Source: Bacteroidetes bacterium UBA4416
Lineage (GTDB): Bacteria; Bacteroidota; Bacteroidia; B-17B0; Aurantibacillaceae
Assembly (NCBI GenBank): GCA_002390745.1
Contig: DGQK01000036.1
Location: 1 to 36,446 of the forward strand
DNA length: 36,446 nucleotides
Direction of reading: 5' to 3'
The translations under genes were made by a program, and so were the position numbers. Positions 6,892-15,243 of this stretch are shown here, in pieces. Numbering within the stretch: position 1 is the first letter of the stretch; each line of letters opens with the position of its first letter. The notes beneath the pieces are model-generated. The model ran no database searches. It was not told the DNA's origin and saw nothing but the letters and a program-made list of their open reading frames with translations.

Positions 6892-9156
6892 TTATTCGAT
6901 CACGAGTTTTTTGGTAATTTTCTGGTCGTTCAGGCTCAGGGTCACAAAGTAGATCCCGGAAGTAAGGATCGCGTTTTTGTTTACGGAATAGCGTGTTGCC
7001 GTTCCCGCAGGTGCTGAGAAATCAGCATGTTCCACCAGACGTCCCGTCACATCAACTACATTTACCGTTGCCCTGGCATCTACCGGGGAGGTAAATTCCA
7101 TGATGGAAGAGGAAGTGGTAGGATTCGGATAAATGTTTAAGCCGATGGTGTTTTCGAGCTCTTCCAGGCCCACTGTGCCGGCAATGTTGAAGTTATCCAG
7201 GTAGAAGTTCTGAGCGTTGCCGCTTGGAGCGTTCGTGAAGGTAAAACGGAATTTCACATCCGGCTTGTTGTTCAGGATGGTCATGGAAGAAGCCTGATAC
7301 GTAAAGGTTTTCCACTTGGCCTGTGAATAAGGGATGTAAGGAGCATTCACAATACTTCCTGTTGATGTTGCCATCAGCGTGGTTGTAGGAGTGCCGGGCA
7401 TATTATTCCATGTACCACCGCAATCGGTAGAATATTCCACTTTGAACAGATCGCCCGTAACACCGGTTTTCCTGGCATAAGAATAATCGAAAGAGATGTT
7501 CAGGTTAGTCGTATTGCTGAAGTTATACTGACCGGTTTCCAGCATATCGACATTGGAACCCGTAAACATAGAACTTGCGGACGCATCTGCATTTGGCAAC
7601 ATGATGCATTTGGAGGAATTGGACCCGTAATTTCCATATTGCCAGGTCAGTGTACCATAGTCGGGATTAATGGCTCTCCAACCGGCAGGCAGATAACCTG
7701 TGAGAGCTGATGTCTCAAAACCTTCCGATGCCGGGAAAACCGTTTGATCGACATGCCAGTCTACCGAAGGGAAAGGCGTTCTCACTTTGGTGCTGGTTCC
7801 GGCTGCATTGGTCACGGTGAGGGTTGTCGAATAATTGCCCGGTACCGCGTAAGTTACAGAAGGGGTTGATAAGGTAGAAGTAGCAGGAGCGCCGCCCTCG
7901 AAGGTCCAGGCATAGGATAAGCCCGTGGTATTGTTGAAAGTGGTGCTGTTATACACGATGGCCTGGCCGTTGCAAACCTTGGCTTTGGTTGCATAAAAAT
8001 CGGCGATCGGCGCACATACGCTTGCCGGTGCAGAGCCATAGGTGCGGATAGTATCGTTCCTGCCCGTTACCGTGTTGGTAATAACAGTCGTGGTCATGCT
8101 TAAAATACCTGTAAACACCAGGTTAGCCGTATCAACCACATTATTTCTATTCGCTGTAGTGCTCTGAGCGGTGAAACGTACTTTATCGGTCTGGCCCTGT
8201 GTAAACATTTTCGGAACACCGGAATAATCCATGATGTTATTCATATTCGGGCGGTGGCCAATGCTGCACGAATCGCTGAGGGTAAGGTAAGGCGGGCAGG
8301 TGCTGAAGAAACCTGAGGTTGGAGGCGTATCGGCAATATCGTCGTTACCACATACAACTCCAGGCTCGTTGGTAGAACCGAATGTGTGGCTCAGGCCGAA
8401 CCAGTGGCCAATCTCGTGGCTTAGGGAACGTGCCCATGGATCGCCACAGCCGCTGTTACCGGTTAAGAAATTGCGGTTATACACAATAGCGTCAGAACCG
8501 TGATTAGGCGACGTGCCCGGTAAAAAGGTGTAACCAATGGTTTGGCCGGGTCCCGAAGACGCGATATCGTCTACAATATAAATATTGAGGTAACGGCTAG
8601 GTGACCAGTTGTAAGTACCGATCGCGCTGTATTTATACCCGCTCAGGTCGCGGCCCCATTTGGTATTCACGTCATAATGGTGCACGATACCGCTGGTGCA
8701 GTTGCCGTATGGGTCTTTTTTAGCCAATACAAATTTCATCCTGGAATCCACATACAGCGGCTCATACAACGGATCGATGCCGGCGATGTCTGTTCCTAAC
8801 CTTCCATAATCCCTGTTTACCTGGTCTAAAGCCGAAATACACATCGCATCAGCCACATTTTCAGGCCCATTGGTATGAAGAACGTGGAAAACTACAGGCA
8901 CGGTGAATTGATAGGTCGCAGGCAAAGCAGATGAGCGGCTAGCCTGGTTATTCTGAGTAGCCAGGGCCTGCTTGTAGGCTTCAAATTCCTGGGCTGTTTT
9001 TGCATTGACAGCGTCCAGCTTTTCCTTGTAACCCGGGATCGTTTTGCTATAATAATCCTGCATCTTGTAAGTGATGCAAGGGTTAATTTGTGTTTGGGCA
9101 ACACCAACACCTACAATCATTGATAAAAGGGCGGTGTTAAGTAACGGTTTCTTCAT
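6892..9156 (-). CDS. Secreted M43 metalloprotease with PKD domain and T9SS tail (paralogue of the 4526-6760 gene)
   Basis: 754 residues. Signal peptide MKKPLLNTALLSMIVGVGVA with cleavage before QTQ, prodomain, M43 catalytic domain with HEIGHWFGLSH (247-257) and Met-turn NIMDYSGVP, PKD domain, beta-sandwich, and T9SS type A tail (GLNIYPNPTTSSS ... KKLVIE). Catalytic residues are intact. The ATG at 9156 was chosen for the signal peptide; the frame runs upstream to 9228 across the promoter. Domain order matches the downstream neighbour throughout. The two differ most in the loop before the zinc motif and in the linker before the PKD domain, where substrate or partner differences might lie. Each gene has its own promoter and terminator, so they can be expressed separately. 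Confidence 0.95.
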   Translation of the reverse strand: MKKPLLNTALLSMIVGVGVAQTQINPCITYKMQDYYSKTIPGYKEKLDAVNAKTAQEFEAYKQALATQNNQASRSSALPATYQFTVPVVFHVLHTNGPENVADAMCISALDQVNRDYGRLGTDIAGIDPLYEPLYVDSRMKFVLAKKDPYGNCTSGIVHHYDVNTKWGRDLSGYKYSAIGTYNWSPSRYLNIYIVDDIASSGPGQTIGYTFLPGTSPNHGSDAIVYNRNFLTGNSGCGDPWARSLSHEIGHWFGLSHTFGSTNEPGVVCGNDDIADTPPTSGFFSTCPPYLTLSDSCSIGHRPNMNNIMDYSGVPKMFTQGQTDKVRFTAQSTTANRNNVVDTANLVFTGILSMTTTVITNTVTGRNDTIRTYGSAPASVCAPIADFYATKAKVCNGQAIVYNSTTFNNTTGLSYAWTFEGGAPATSTLSTPSVTYAVPGNYSTTLTVTNAAGTSTKVRTPFPSVDWHVDQTVFPASEGFETSALTGYLPAGWRAINPDYGTLTWQYGNYGSNSSKCIMLPNADASASSMFTGSNVDMLETGQYNFSNTTNLNISFDYSYARKTGVTGDLFKVEYSTDCGGTWNNMPGTPTTTLMATSTGSIVNAPYIPYSQAKWKTFTYQASSMTILNNKPDVKFRFTFTNAPSGNAQNFYLDNFNIAGTVGLEELENTIGLNIYPNPTTSSSIMEFTSPVDARATVNVVDVTGRLVEHADFSAPAGTATRYSVNKNAILTSGIYFVTLSLNDQKITKKLVIE

Positions 9157-9197
9157 TTTTTGGGCTATTTTTTTAAAAAAATAAGTAATAATACGGG

Positions 9198-9229
9198 CAA
9201 ACCTAACGATTAATTCATGTAAAAACAAA
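9198..9229 (-). promoter_or_regulatory. Bacteroidota promoter (TTTG-N20-TAGGTTTG) of the second M43 protease
   Basis: -33 TTTG (complement at 9226-9229) and -7 TAGGTTTG (complement at 9198-9205), 20 bp apart, the same spacing as at the paralogue. The leader is about 35 nt. Confidence 0.68.
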
Positions 9230-9283
9230 AAATTAGTTAAAATTATTACACATACGGGCCTGCCTTAAACCTAAATGTTTACA

Positions 9284-10024
9284 TTACGACTTTACCTCTT
9301 TCCAATCTACCAGATCCCTTATCACCACTGAGGCGCAGGTCATTCCGAATACAGCCGGAATATAGGAAATCGTTCCGTAAGCCGATTTTTTGAAGTTCGA
9401 TCCGTCGGTTTTCATAATACTGTCTCTCAGCGGCAGCTCGGTGGAAAATACAGCCTTCAATCCTTTCCTGATCCCTTCCCTTCTCAGCCGCTTTCTCATA
9501 TAATAAGCCATTGGGCAATGGTGGGTTTCCGAAATATCTACCACCCTCAATTGCGTGGGGTCCATTTTGCCGCCGGCGCCCATCGAGGAAACGATGTTTA
9601 TCTTTTGCGTGATGCAGGATTTAATGAGATTGATCTTAGGCGTAATACTATCGATGGCATCGATCACATAATCGAATTTTTTCTCGTTGAGCAGGGCGAT
9701 CATTTTTTCAGGGTCCTGGAATTCGGCAATAACGTTGAGCTTCACCTGGGGGTTGATCTGTATGAGGCGGTCTTCCATGAGCCTGGCCTTGCTTTGCCCG
9801 TGAGTAGTGGCCATTGCCTGCAATTGCCTGTTCCTGTTGGTAGGATCCACCACATCGCCGTCAACGATCGTTAACGTGCCAATGCCAGCCCTGCACAGAG
9901 CTTCTGCCGCATACGAGCCTACTCCGCCAAGCCCCACCACCAATACGTGGGCATTTTGTAATCTGTCAATGCCTTTATCTCCCACCAAAAGGCGCGTCCG
10001 TTGCATCCAGTGTTTGTCGTCCAT
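9284..10024 (-). CDS. tcdA: tRNA threonylcarbamoyladenosine dehydratase (TcdA/CsdL, E1-like)
   Basis: 246 residues, cytoplasmic. TcdA uses ATP to dehydrate and cyclise t6A at position 37 of ANN-decoding tRNAs to ct6A. The sequence has the E1/ThiF-like nucleotide-binding loop GLGGVGS (31-37), the acidic IVDGDVVDPTNRNRQ segment binding ATP and Mg, and the TcdA-typical SSMGAGGKMDPTQLRVVDIS and MRKRLRREGIRKG segments. Length fits the family (about 240-270). It lies 6 bp downstream of the TatD gene and is probably cotranscribed with it. No accessory sulfur-relay genes (csdE) are adjacent. Confidence 0.93.
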   Translation of the reverse strand: MDDKHWMQRTRLLVGDKGIDRLQNAHVLVVGLGGVGSYAAEALCRAGIGTLTIVDGDVVDPTNRNRQLQAMATTHGQSKARLMEDRLIQINPQVKLNVIAEFQDPEKMIALLNEKKFDYVIDAIDSITPKINLIKSCITQKINIVSSMGAGGKMDPTQLRVVDISETHHCPMAYYMRKRLRREGIRKGLKAVFSTELPLRDSIMKTDGSNFKKSAYGTISYIPAVFGMTCASVVIRDLVDWKEVKS

Positions 10025-10030
10025 GTTCTG

Positions 10031-10687
10031 CTATTTCAGTTTCAAAGCTTCAAAATTACCATTTATTCTGTCTTTTAGCTCATCCTCACTGATATTAAAC
10101 CATCTGGCGGCGGCCTGGTAGACCTCCGCGATAGAAAGGTCTTCACGTGTATCGGTTTCCAGGAACAGGCGCCCGGGCGGAATAAGCCTGTGATCGAAAT
10201 CGGTTCTCCCGAACAGGACCGGATTAAGCGAAAGGTAAAACCCTTTGGCGATGAGCTGCGCCGCCATTTGCGCGGATTTGCTGAAACCATGTATGACCAA
10301 TGGCACCTTCCCGGCATAAGGCTTTGCCAGTTCCATCAGCTCGTCAAAAGCCCTGACGCAATGGATGATGACGGGCCTTGAATACTTCTGCGCAAGCTCC
10401 AGCTGCATTTCGAACACACCTTTCTGCACGCTAAGATCCGGGCCGCGCAATTTGTCGAGGCCGCACTCTCCGATCGCAAAACAATTGGGATGCCGGAGCA
10501 GCTCCTCCAAACCTGCGAGGGATGAAGCATCCGGCAACGTAGCATCCCAGGGATGAACCCCGACCGAGAAGAGGGAATCCGTATAATAAAGCGGATCGTT
10601 GCCGAAGCGGTTGTTGAACACAAACACACCATCACCTGTTGAGGCGTGGTGCGTGTGTATATTGATGTAAGGAGCTGTGCGAGCCAT
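10031..10687 (-). CDS. TatD-family metal-dependent hydrolase (putative DNase)
   Basis: 218 residues from the ATG at 10687. TIM-barrel hydrolase of the TatD type, whose members act as metal-dependent nucleases. Visible ligand motifs are NIHTHH (TatD-type HxH near the N-terminus), GVHPWD, GECGLD (catalytic Glu), PVIIHC, VIHGFS and the late ETD. The family is normally about 255 residues, so this is a compact member; the middle is shorter but no ligand motif is missing. An ATG at 10702 is also possible, but the -7 box at 10707-10714 puts transcription start at about 10700, favouring 10687. It forms a two-gene unit with tcdA. Confidence 0.88.
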   Translation of the reverse strand: MARTAPYINIHTHHASTGDGVFVFNNRFGNDPLYYTDSLFSVGVHPWDATLPDASSLAGLEELLRHPNCFAIGECGLDKLRGPDLSVQKGVFEMQLELAQKYSRPVIIHCVRAFDELMELAKPYAGKVPLVIHGFSKSAQMAAQLIAKGFYLSLNPVLFGRTDFDHRLIPPGRLFLETDTREDLSIAEVYQAAARWFNISEDELKDRINGNFEALKLK

Positions 10688-10706
10688 TGAAGGCTCAAAC
10701 ATAATT

Positions 10707-10714
10707 CAAAAATA
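10707..10714 (-). promoter_or_regulatory. -7 promoter box (TATTTTTG) of the tatD-like/tcdA pair
   Basis: Exact TAnnTTTG on the minus strand. It separates this pair from the exporter operon, which ends at 10753. No clear -33. Confidence 0.42.
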
Positions 10715-10752
10715 TGACAAGCGCTTCGTTTGGCTTAAAATTTACCGGCGCC

Positions 10753-11958
10753 TCAGGCTGTGGCTTGCTGTTGCGGTTCCGGCGCCGACGGATGTTTTTT
10801 TAATTCTTTCCTGACTTTGAGCCTGAGGGCGATGATGCTGAGGACTGCGAAAATAACGACAAGGCATAACAGGTGCAGGATGTAGGGCATTGTATCGCCC
10901 AACTCCCCGCCCTGGATCAACAGAATCCTGAAGGCCTGGAGGAAAGGGGTCAACGGCAGGATGTCCGCCAGGTACCGGATAGCAAGAGGCATGGAGGCAG
11001 AAGGCCAGGTAAATCCACCGATGATGAAACCCGGCGTGGAAATCACCATCAGAACCTGGGTGGCACGAAGCGAGTCCGGAATAAGGATGCTCAGGAGTGT
11101 ACCAAGGAAACTGACCGACATCACGAATAAGGAGCTGATGACTGCAAAATTAAAGATGTGCTGCGGCAACGGCGCCCGGAAGATCTTGTGAAAGATGTAA
11201 AACAGGGCCACATGAGCTATTGAGAGTATCCATACGGGCATCACTTTCACGAGGATGGCGCCGAAGGTCGTACGCGTATGGCCCAGGAATGCTTTTGCAA
11301 ACGTGTGTTTTTCGAATTCCTGCGCAAAGCTTACCGCCATGGCCAGGAGGATCACCTGCTGGAGGATCACTGCCAGCATCGCCGGCCACATAAAAGTAAA
11401 GTAGTTGCCAGTTTCATTGTACAGCCTGATGTAATTTGCCTTAAAGGGCTCGTACTGTGTGGCTGCCTGGGAGGCCGGCATGCCCTTGCGTTGCAGGGAC
11501 TTGATCTCAACGCCTGCGCTGAAAGTGCCCAGGGTGCTTTGGATAGCCTTGCTGGAAAAGTTAGCCGTCAGTAAATTGGATGTATTGATATAGGTGACGA
11601 TCTCGGGGTATTTTTTCTGAAGCATATCTGCTTCAAAGCGCTCGGGGATCAGCACCAGGGCCGAGGCATTCTGGCGGATGAGCTCTTTTTTAAGGTCGGT
11701 GCTTTCGTAAGCTACTTTTTTAATGGCTAGTCCTTCATTATCCCGGAGCATTTCGATGACCTGGTTACTCATCGGCGAGTTATCCTTGTCAACGACAATC
11801 ACCGGCAGGTGTGTCACCTTACCTTCCTTGTACACAAAGGCAAACAGGAGGGCATAGATCACAGGAGCCAGGATGAAGACGGAGCGCAGCGTGGCGTTTT
11901 TGAGAAACAGGGAAAATTCCCGTTTGACGAGTTGAAGGAAATGACGGCGTGTTTTCAT
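10753..11958 (-). CDS. ABC-2 type transporter permease (YhhJ/YbhR-like)
   Basis: 401 residues, inner membrane. One TM segment near the N-terminus (about 24-43) is followed by a large periplasmic domain (about 45-185) opening with VIVVDKDNSPMSNQVIEML. Five or six further TM segments run from about 195 to 385, the standard layout of ABC-2 permeases in drug or lipid exporters. The basic C-terminal tail ends in PEPQQQATA. It is the last gene of a three-gene unit, 5 bp after the HlyD-like gene. It has no ATP-binding domain, and no ATPase gene or second permease is adjacent, unlike the usual ybhGFSR arrangement. Either the ATPase is encoded elsewhere or this subfamily does not need one. Confidence 0.9.
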   Translation of the reverse strand: MKTRRHFLQLVKREFSLFLKNATLRSVFILAPVIYALLFAFVYKEGKVTHLPVIVVDKDNSPMSNQVIEMLRDNEGLAIKKVAYESTDLKKELIRQNASALVLIPERFEADMLQKKYPEIVTYINTSNLLTANFSSKAIQSTLGTFSAGVEIKSLQRKGMPASQAATQYEPFKANYIRLYNETGNYFTFMWPAMLAVILQQVILLAMAVSFAQEFEKHTFAKAFLGHTRTTFGAILVKVMPVWILSIAHVALFYIFHKIFRAPLPQHIFNFAVISSLFVMSVSFLGTLLSILIPDSLRATQVLMVISTPGFIIGGFTWPSASMPLAIRYLADILPLTPFLQAFRILLIQGGELGDTMPYILHLLCLVVIFAVLSIIALRLKVRKELKKHPSAPEPQQQATA

Positions 11959-11963
11959 GATTG

Positions 11964-12920
11964 CTATTTAAGAATGGCTGTTGCGTTTACCAGTAAATGC
12001 TCTGCTCTGGAGGCATCATCCGGAACAACCTTAATTTCATAAACGGCTTCTTCCATTTCGTAATCGGGATAAGCCGCTGTGATGTCGGCGTAGCGGGCGA
12101 GCTGCCTGATAAACGTGATCTTTCCACCGAAAGTTTCTTTTGTGTAAGACACTTCGCTGCTTACCTTGTCCCCGGGTTTAAAAGCAGCAATTTTACTTTC
12201 CGGAATGGTATAACGGAAATAGGTGGTAGAAGGGATATAACCATTAAATAAAGCGTAGCCAGCTGTGGCGAGCTCTCCTTCATGCAGAGAAATGGTTTCT
12301 ACCTGCATTTGGTTCGTGGCAATGATGTAGCGTTCCGAATAGGCAACCTCTACCTCTTCCAATACGCCCATAGCCTGCTCCTGCTGTCCCAGGGTGGCAT
12401 CTTTGGTTTCGAACCTCACCCCTTTTTCTGCTTCGTTCAGCTCCGCGGCTACGGCATCGGCCTGTGCTTTGGCTGCCTGGTATTTTGCCACGATCTCATC
12501 ATAGGCCTGCGGTGCCATGAGGCTGTCCCGGAACATGGCCCTGGCCCGTCCGTATGATTTCTGCGCAAAGGCATACTGCTCTGTGGCGGCGGCATATTTG
12601 GCCCTGAGCTGCCTGAGCTGGTTCGGCGTCGCGCCGTTACTGGCCATTAAATGCTGGGCCGAAGTGGCTTTCACAACGCCATGCGCCTGTACCATTTTTG
12701 CGTTGACCTCCGGCACGTCAAGCATGGCCAGGGTATCTCCTTTATTCACCAGATCGCCTTCCGCAACATAGATCTTCAGGATGCGGCCGGTAACTTTGGG
12801 GGTAAAGGAAATGGTTTCCCGTTTTATTTTTCCCTCCTGGGGCCTTGGGGCTTTGCCCTGGCAGCCGGCCATGCCGATGGTTATTGCAATGAGGAGGAAC
12901 AAGCTGTATGTGGTTTTCAT
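11964..12920 (-). CDS. HlyD-family periplasmic adaptor (membrane fusion lipoprotein)
   Basis: 318 residues. A lipoprotein signal (MKTTYSLFLLIAITIGMAGC, lipid-modified Cys20) predicts anchoring to a membrane on the periplasmic side. It is followed by a lipoyl/barrel-sandwich half motif (PKVTGRILKIYVAEGDLVNKGDTLAMLD), an alanine- and glutamine-rich coiled-coil hairpin (about 75-170), the return barrel and a beta-barrel domain. It would bridge the TolC-like outer-membrane channel and the inner-membrane permease encoded on either side. The gap to the permease is 5 bp and to the tolC-like gene 44 bp, so one operon is likely. Confidence 0.9.
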   Translation of the reverse strand: MKTTYSLFLLIAITIGMAGCQGKAPRPQEGKIKRETISFTPKVTGRILKIYVAEGDLVNKGDTLAMLDVPEVNAKMVQAHGVVKATSAQHLMASNGATPNQLRQLRAKYAAATEQYAFAQKSYGRARAMFRDSLMAPQAYDEIVAKYQAAKAQADAVAAELNEAEKGVRFETKDATLGQQEQAMGVLEEVEVAYSERYIIATNQMQVETISLHEGELATAGYALFNGYIPSTTYFRYTIPESKIAAFKPGDKVSSEVSYTKETFGGKITFIRQLARYADITAAYPDYEMEEAVYEIKVVPDDASRAEHLLVNATAILK

Positions 12921-12964
12921 AATGAATGGGGGTTAATCTGTTAGTGATAAGGCTGATTTATGTG

Positions 12965-14359
12965 TTATTTAAAAGCGGCCGGTGTTAAACTTCCGCTTGC
13001 TTTCAGGAGCTCGGCTGCGGCTCTGCGCTGGTTAAATACGGCCTGGGCAAGTTCCAGGGAAGCATTTTGCAGGTCCGATTCCGCTTCCAGCAGCTGGGCA
13101 GGCTTGATCAGGCCTTCCCGGAATTCGCTGCCGGCCTGCTTCACCGCATTTGCTGCTATTTCTTTTGCGCTAAGCTTTACCGTCAGCTGCTCATTGGCGA
13201 TAGCATATTCCATCTTCGCTTTTGCCATGTTCAAGGTCAGTTTTTCCTCCGCCTCTTTTTTATCATTTTCGGCCATTTTCAATTCGAGCTTTGCCTTCTG
13301 CACTTCGTGAATGCCTTCCCGCCCGTCGAAAATATCCCATTTGAAACCCAGTCCGACACTGAACATCGGCAGAACGTTGAGATCAGGAATGGTTTGTGAG
13401 AGGCGCTGACCAGAGATCAGCATCGGATCGCGGCTCGATAAATGGCCGCCCAATAATCCGAAATAGCCGACCGATGTAGAGGCCATCACTTTGGGCTTCC
13501 ACCATGAAGTGGCGGCTTTTACCTTATACTGGTTTCCTTTAATGGCCGACTCTAAGGCGCTGAGCTCAGAGCGGTTTGAAATGCTGCTGTTCATTTCCAC
13601 CGATTGATAGGCCTCCAGGTCTGCATCCAGCAAAGCCAGCCTTGTTGTATCGATAGACGTGAGGCTATGCAGCTGCAACAGCACCAGGCCGCGCTTGCCC
13701 TCGTATTCTTTTATCCTGGCATCGAGCTGTGCTTGCGCCAGGGTAATTTTTTGGCGCTCATAAGCGGTGATTAGCCCATAGGAGAAGGCTTTATCCGCGG
13801 TGCGCTTATTTTCCGCCAGGCGTTTTTCGCCTTCCCGCAGCACCAGCCTCACTTCTTTCAATAAGGCAAGCTGGTCGTAGGCTATCAGCATCTGGCTAAT
13901 GATCTCCTGCCTGTCTTTTTCAAGCATAACGGTCTGGGCCTTTACTTTCTCGCCCACGGCTTTTTTCAGGTTCGTTACTTTCCCTCCCGAATAGATCAAG
14001 GCCGAAGCATTGGCGCCAACGCTTACGATCCCTGAGCTAAGCGTGTACCTGTTCTCACCGGCAGGGAGGCCAAGATGCAGGGCCGGCACCGTAAAGCCCG
14101 GGGTGGCAAGATCAAACGCACTGAGCATATAGCCTGCTTTTCCGGACAGGTCAAGCCTGGGCAGATAGGCATCCTGCAGACGCTGCTGATCGATCTTCGT
14201 TGATTCGATCTCCAGCTGTTTGTTTTCGAAGCGATGGTCGTATACCAACGCACTGTCGATCAGCTCCGCCAGGGTCGGAGCTTTCTGCGCCATGGCTCCC
14301 AGGGGAAGCAGGCTTTGCAGAAAAAGAAACAGGGTGATACCTGGTTTACTGTTTTTCAT
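12965..14359 (-). CDS. TolC-family outer-membrane efflux protein
   Basis: 464 residues. Signal peptide MKNSKPGITLFLFLQSLLPLGAMA, cleaved before QKAP. The mature protein shows two repeats of long alpha-helical coiled coils with interspersed beta segments, as in TolC/OEP: TLAELIDSALVYDHRFENKQLEI near the N-terminus and KAKLELKMAENDKKEAEEKL in the second half, then a C-terminal helix pair with AELLKASGSL. It is the first gene of the exporter operon. A -7 box and a Crp/Fnr-like palindrome lie just upstream. Confidence 0.92.
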   Translation of the reverse strand: MKNSKPGITLFLFLQSLLPLGAMAQKAPTLAELIDSALVYDHRFENKQLEIESTKIDQQRLQDAYLPRLDLSGKAGYMLSAFDLATPGFTVPALHLGLPAGENRYTLSSGIVSVGANASALIYSGGKVTNLKKAVGEKVKAQTVMLEKDRQEIISQMLIAYDQLALLKEVRLVLREGEKRLAENKRTADKAFSYGLITAYERQKITLAQAQLDARIKEYEGKRGLVLLQLHSLTSIDTTRLALLDADLEAYQSVEMNSSISNRSELSALESAIKGNQYKVKAATSWWKPKVMASTSVGYFGLLGGHLSSRDPMLISGQRLSQTIPDLNVLPMFSVGLGFKWDIFDGREGIHEVQKAKLELKMAENDKKEAEEKLTLNMAKAKMEYAIANEQLTVKLSAKEIAANAVKQAGSEFREGLIKPAQLLEAESDLQNASLELAQAVFNQRRAAAELLKASGSLTPAAFK

Positions 14360-14378
14360 CTCATCATCATTTATGAGA

Positions 14379-14386
14379 CAAAGGTA
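14379..14386 (-). promoter_or_regulatory. -7 promoter box (TACCTTTG) of the exporter operon
   Basis: Exact TAnnTTTG on the minus strand, 20 bp before the ATG of the tolC-like gene. Only a weak TTTA lies at the -33 distance, a pattern compatible with an activator-dependent promoter. Confidence 0.5.
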
Positions 14387-14406
14387 GACCTAAGCTAAAG
14401 CCTGTA

Positions 14407-14431
14407 AATTCACCTATGTGAATTAATCACA
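14407..14431. promoter_or_regulatory. Candidate Crp/Fnr-type operator
   Basis: Two overlapping palindromes: AATTCAC-CTAT-GTGAATT (14407-14424, perfect 7-bp arms) and TGTGA-N5-TCACA (14417-14431), close to the classical TGTGA-N6-TCACA Crp site. It sits about 35-60 bp upstream of the predicted transcription start of the exporter operon, directly after the gene for a Crp/Fnr-type regulator. No comparable site was noticed elsewhere in the window. Confidence 0.6.
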
Positions 14432-14550
14432 GGAATGATGCCTCAGGATAAGCTATGAATTTTAAAATGCTGGGATTTATACCTTCTGCCATTCGGCGGG
14501 ATTGTCCGACGAGCGCTTTTTGCTGCATTCATTTGCAAAAACAAGTCTCG

Positions 14551-15123
14551 CTAATAGATCTTATTGGCCAGCCTGGCCCGCACACGGCTTAAACTCTGGG
14601 GCTTGGCGCCTAAGAAAGAGGCGATATGCTGCAGAGGGGCTGTTTTGAAGAGTTCCACGTTTTGTGAGATCAGGTGCAGATAGCGGCTTTCAAGGCTATC
14701 CGTCTGAAATTCCTTTAAGCGCCCGACAGCCCGCAGATAGGCTTTTTCGGCCATGGCCCTGGCAATACGCTCGATCCTGGGATGATCTTCGTACAGGGCT
14801 TCTACTTTCTTCTTATCAAACTTCAGGTATACGGTTTCGGAAAGCGACTCAAAAAAATGATTGCTTTCTGTGCCTTTCAGGTAGCTTTCGTAATCTACCG
14901 CAATATCTCCGGGCAGAAAAAAGGCGTAGGTAAAGTCATTGCCATCAATGATCCGGTAGGCGCGCAGAATGCCCTGCCGGATAAACCAAAACTCGTTGAA
15001 AACCCTGTCGGCCCCAAACAGCAGTTGGTTGGCAGGAACAACGACTTCCTTCCCCAAAGGAGCCAGGAGGCTGATCTCTGAATCCGACAGGCCAAATTCC
15101 TTTAAAAATGTGATGATCTCCAA
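14551..15123 (-). CDS. Crp/Fnr-family transcriptional regulator
   Basis: 190 residues. N-terminal cyclic-nucleotide-binding-like beta-roll (about 25-110; LFGADRVFNEFWFIRQGILRAYR, then FFLPGDIAVDYES), a long dimer helix (about 115-140) and a short C-terminal winged-helix region (LQHIASFLGAKPQSLSRVRARL). It lacks the RxS phosphate-binding signature of cAMP-binding Crp and the Fnr cysteines, so its signal is unknown. The start codon is TTG at 15123: an in-frame TGA lies 27 bp upstream with no ATG between, and the first internal ATG would remove most of the sensor domain. It lies upstream of the exporter operon in the same orientation with a 191-bp gap, and probably controls that operon. Confidence 0.88.
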   Translation of the reverse strand: MEIITFLKEFGLSDSEISLLAPLGKEVVVPANQLLFGADRVFNEFWFIRQGILRAYRIIDGNDFTYAFFLPGDIAVDYESYLKGTESNHFFESLSETVYLKFDKKKVEALYEDHPRIERIARAMAEKAYLRAVGRLKEFQTDSLESRYLHLISQNVELFKTAPLQHIASFLGAKPQSLSRVRARLANKIY

Positions 15124-15195
15124 GGTGACTGAATCTGAACATAAATGTAATCATACTTTCTTATCCGGCCGCCGAATCTTTTAAGCTATTAACGA

Positions 15196-15225
15196 AAAAA
15201 CCCACCGCAATTGCAGTGGGTTTTT
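15196..15225. terminator. Bidirectional rho-independent terminator
   Basis: Arms 15196-15205 and 15216-15225 (AAAAACCCAC with its complement) form a 10-bp stem with A- and T-tracts. On the minus strand it ends the alpha-oxoamine synthase gene, whose stop is at 15244. Confidence 0.85.
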
Positions 15226-15243
15226 ACAGATGGGACCATATGG

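Noticed and set aside
14517..14541. TTTTTGC/GCAAAAA inverted repeat after the regulator gene
   Set aside because: The stem is AT-rich with an 11-nt loop and no following T-run on the coding strand, so termination is not supported.
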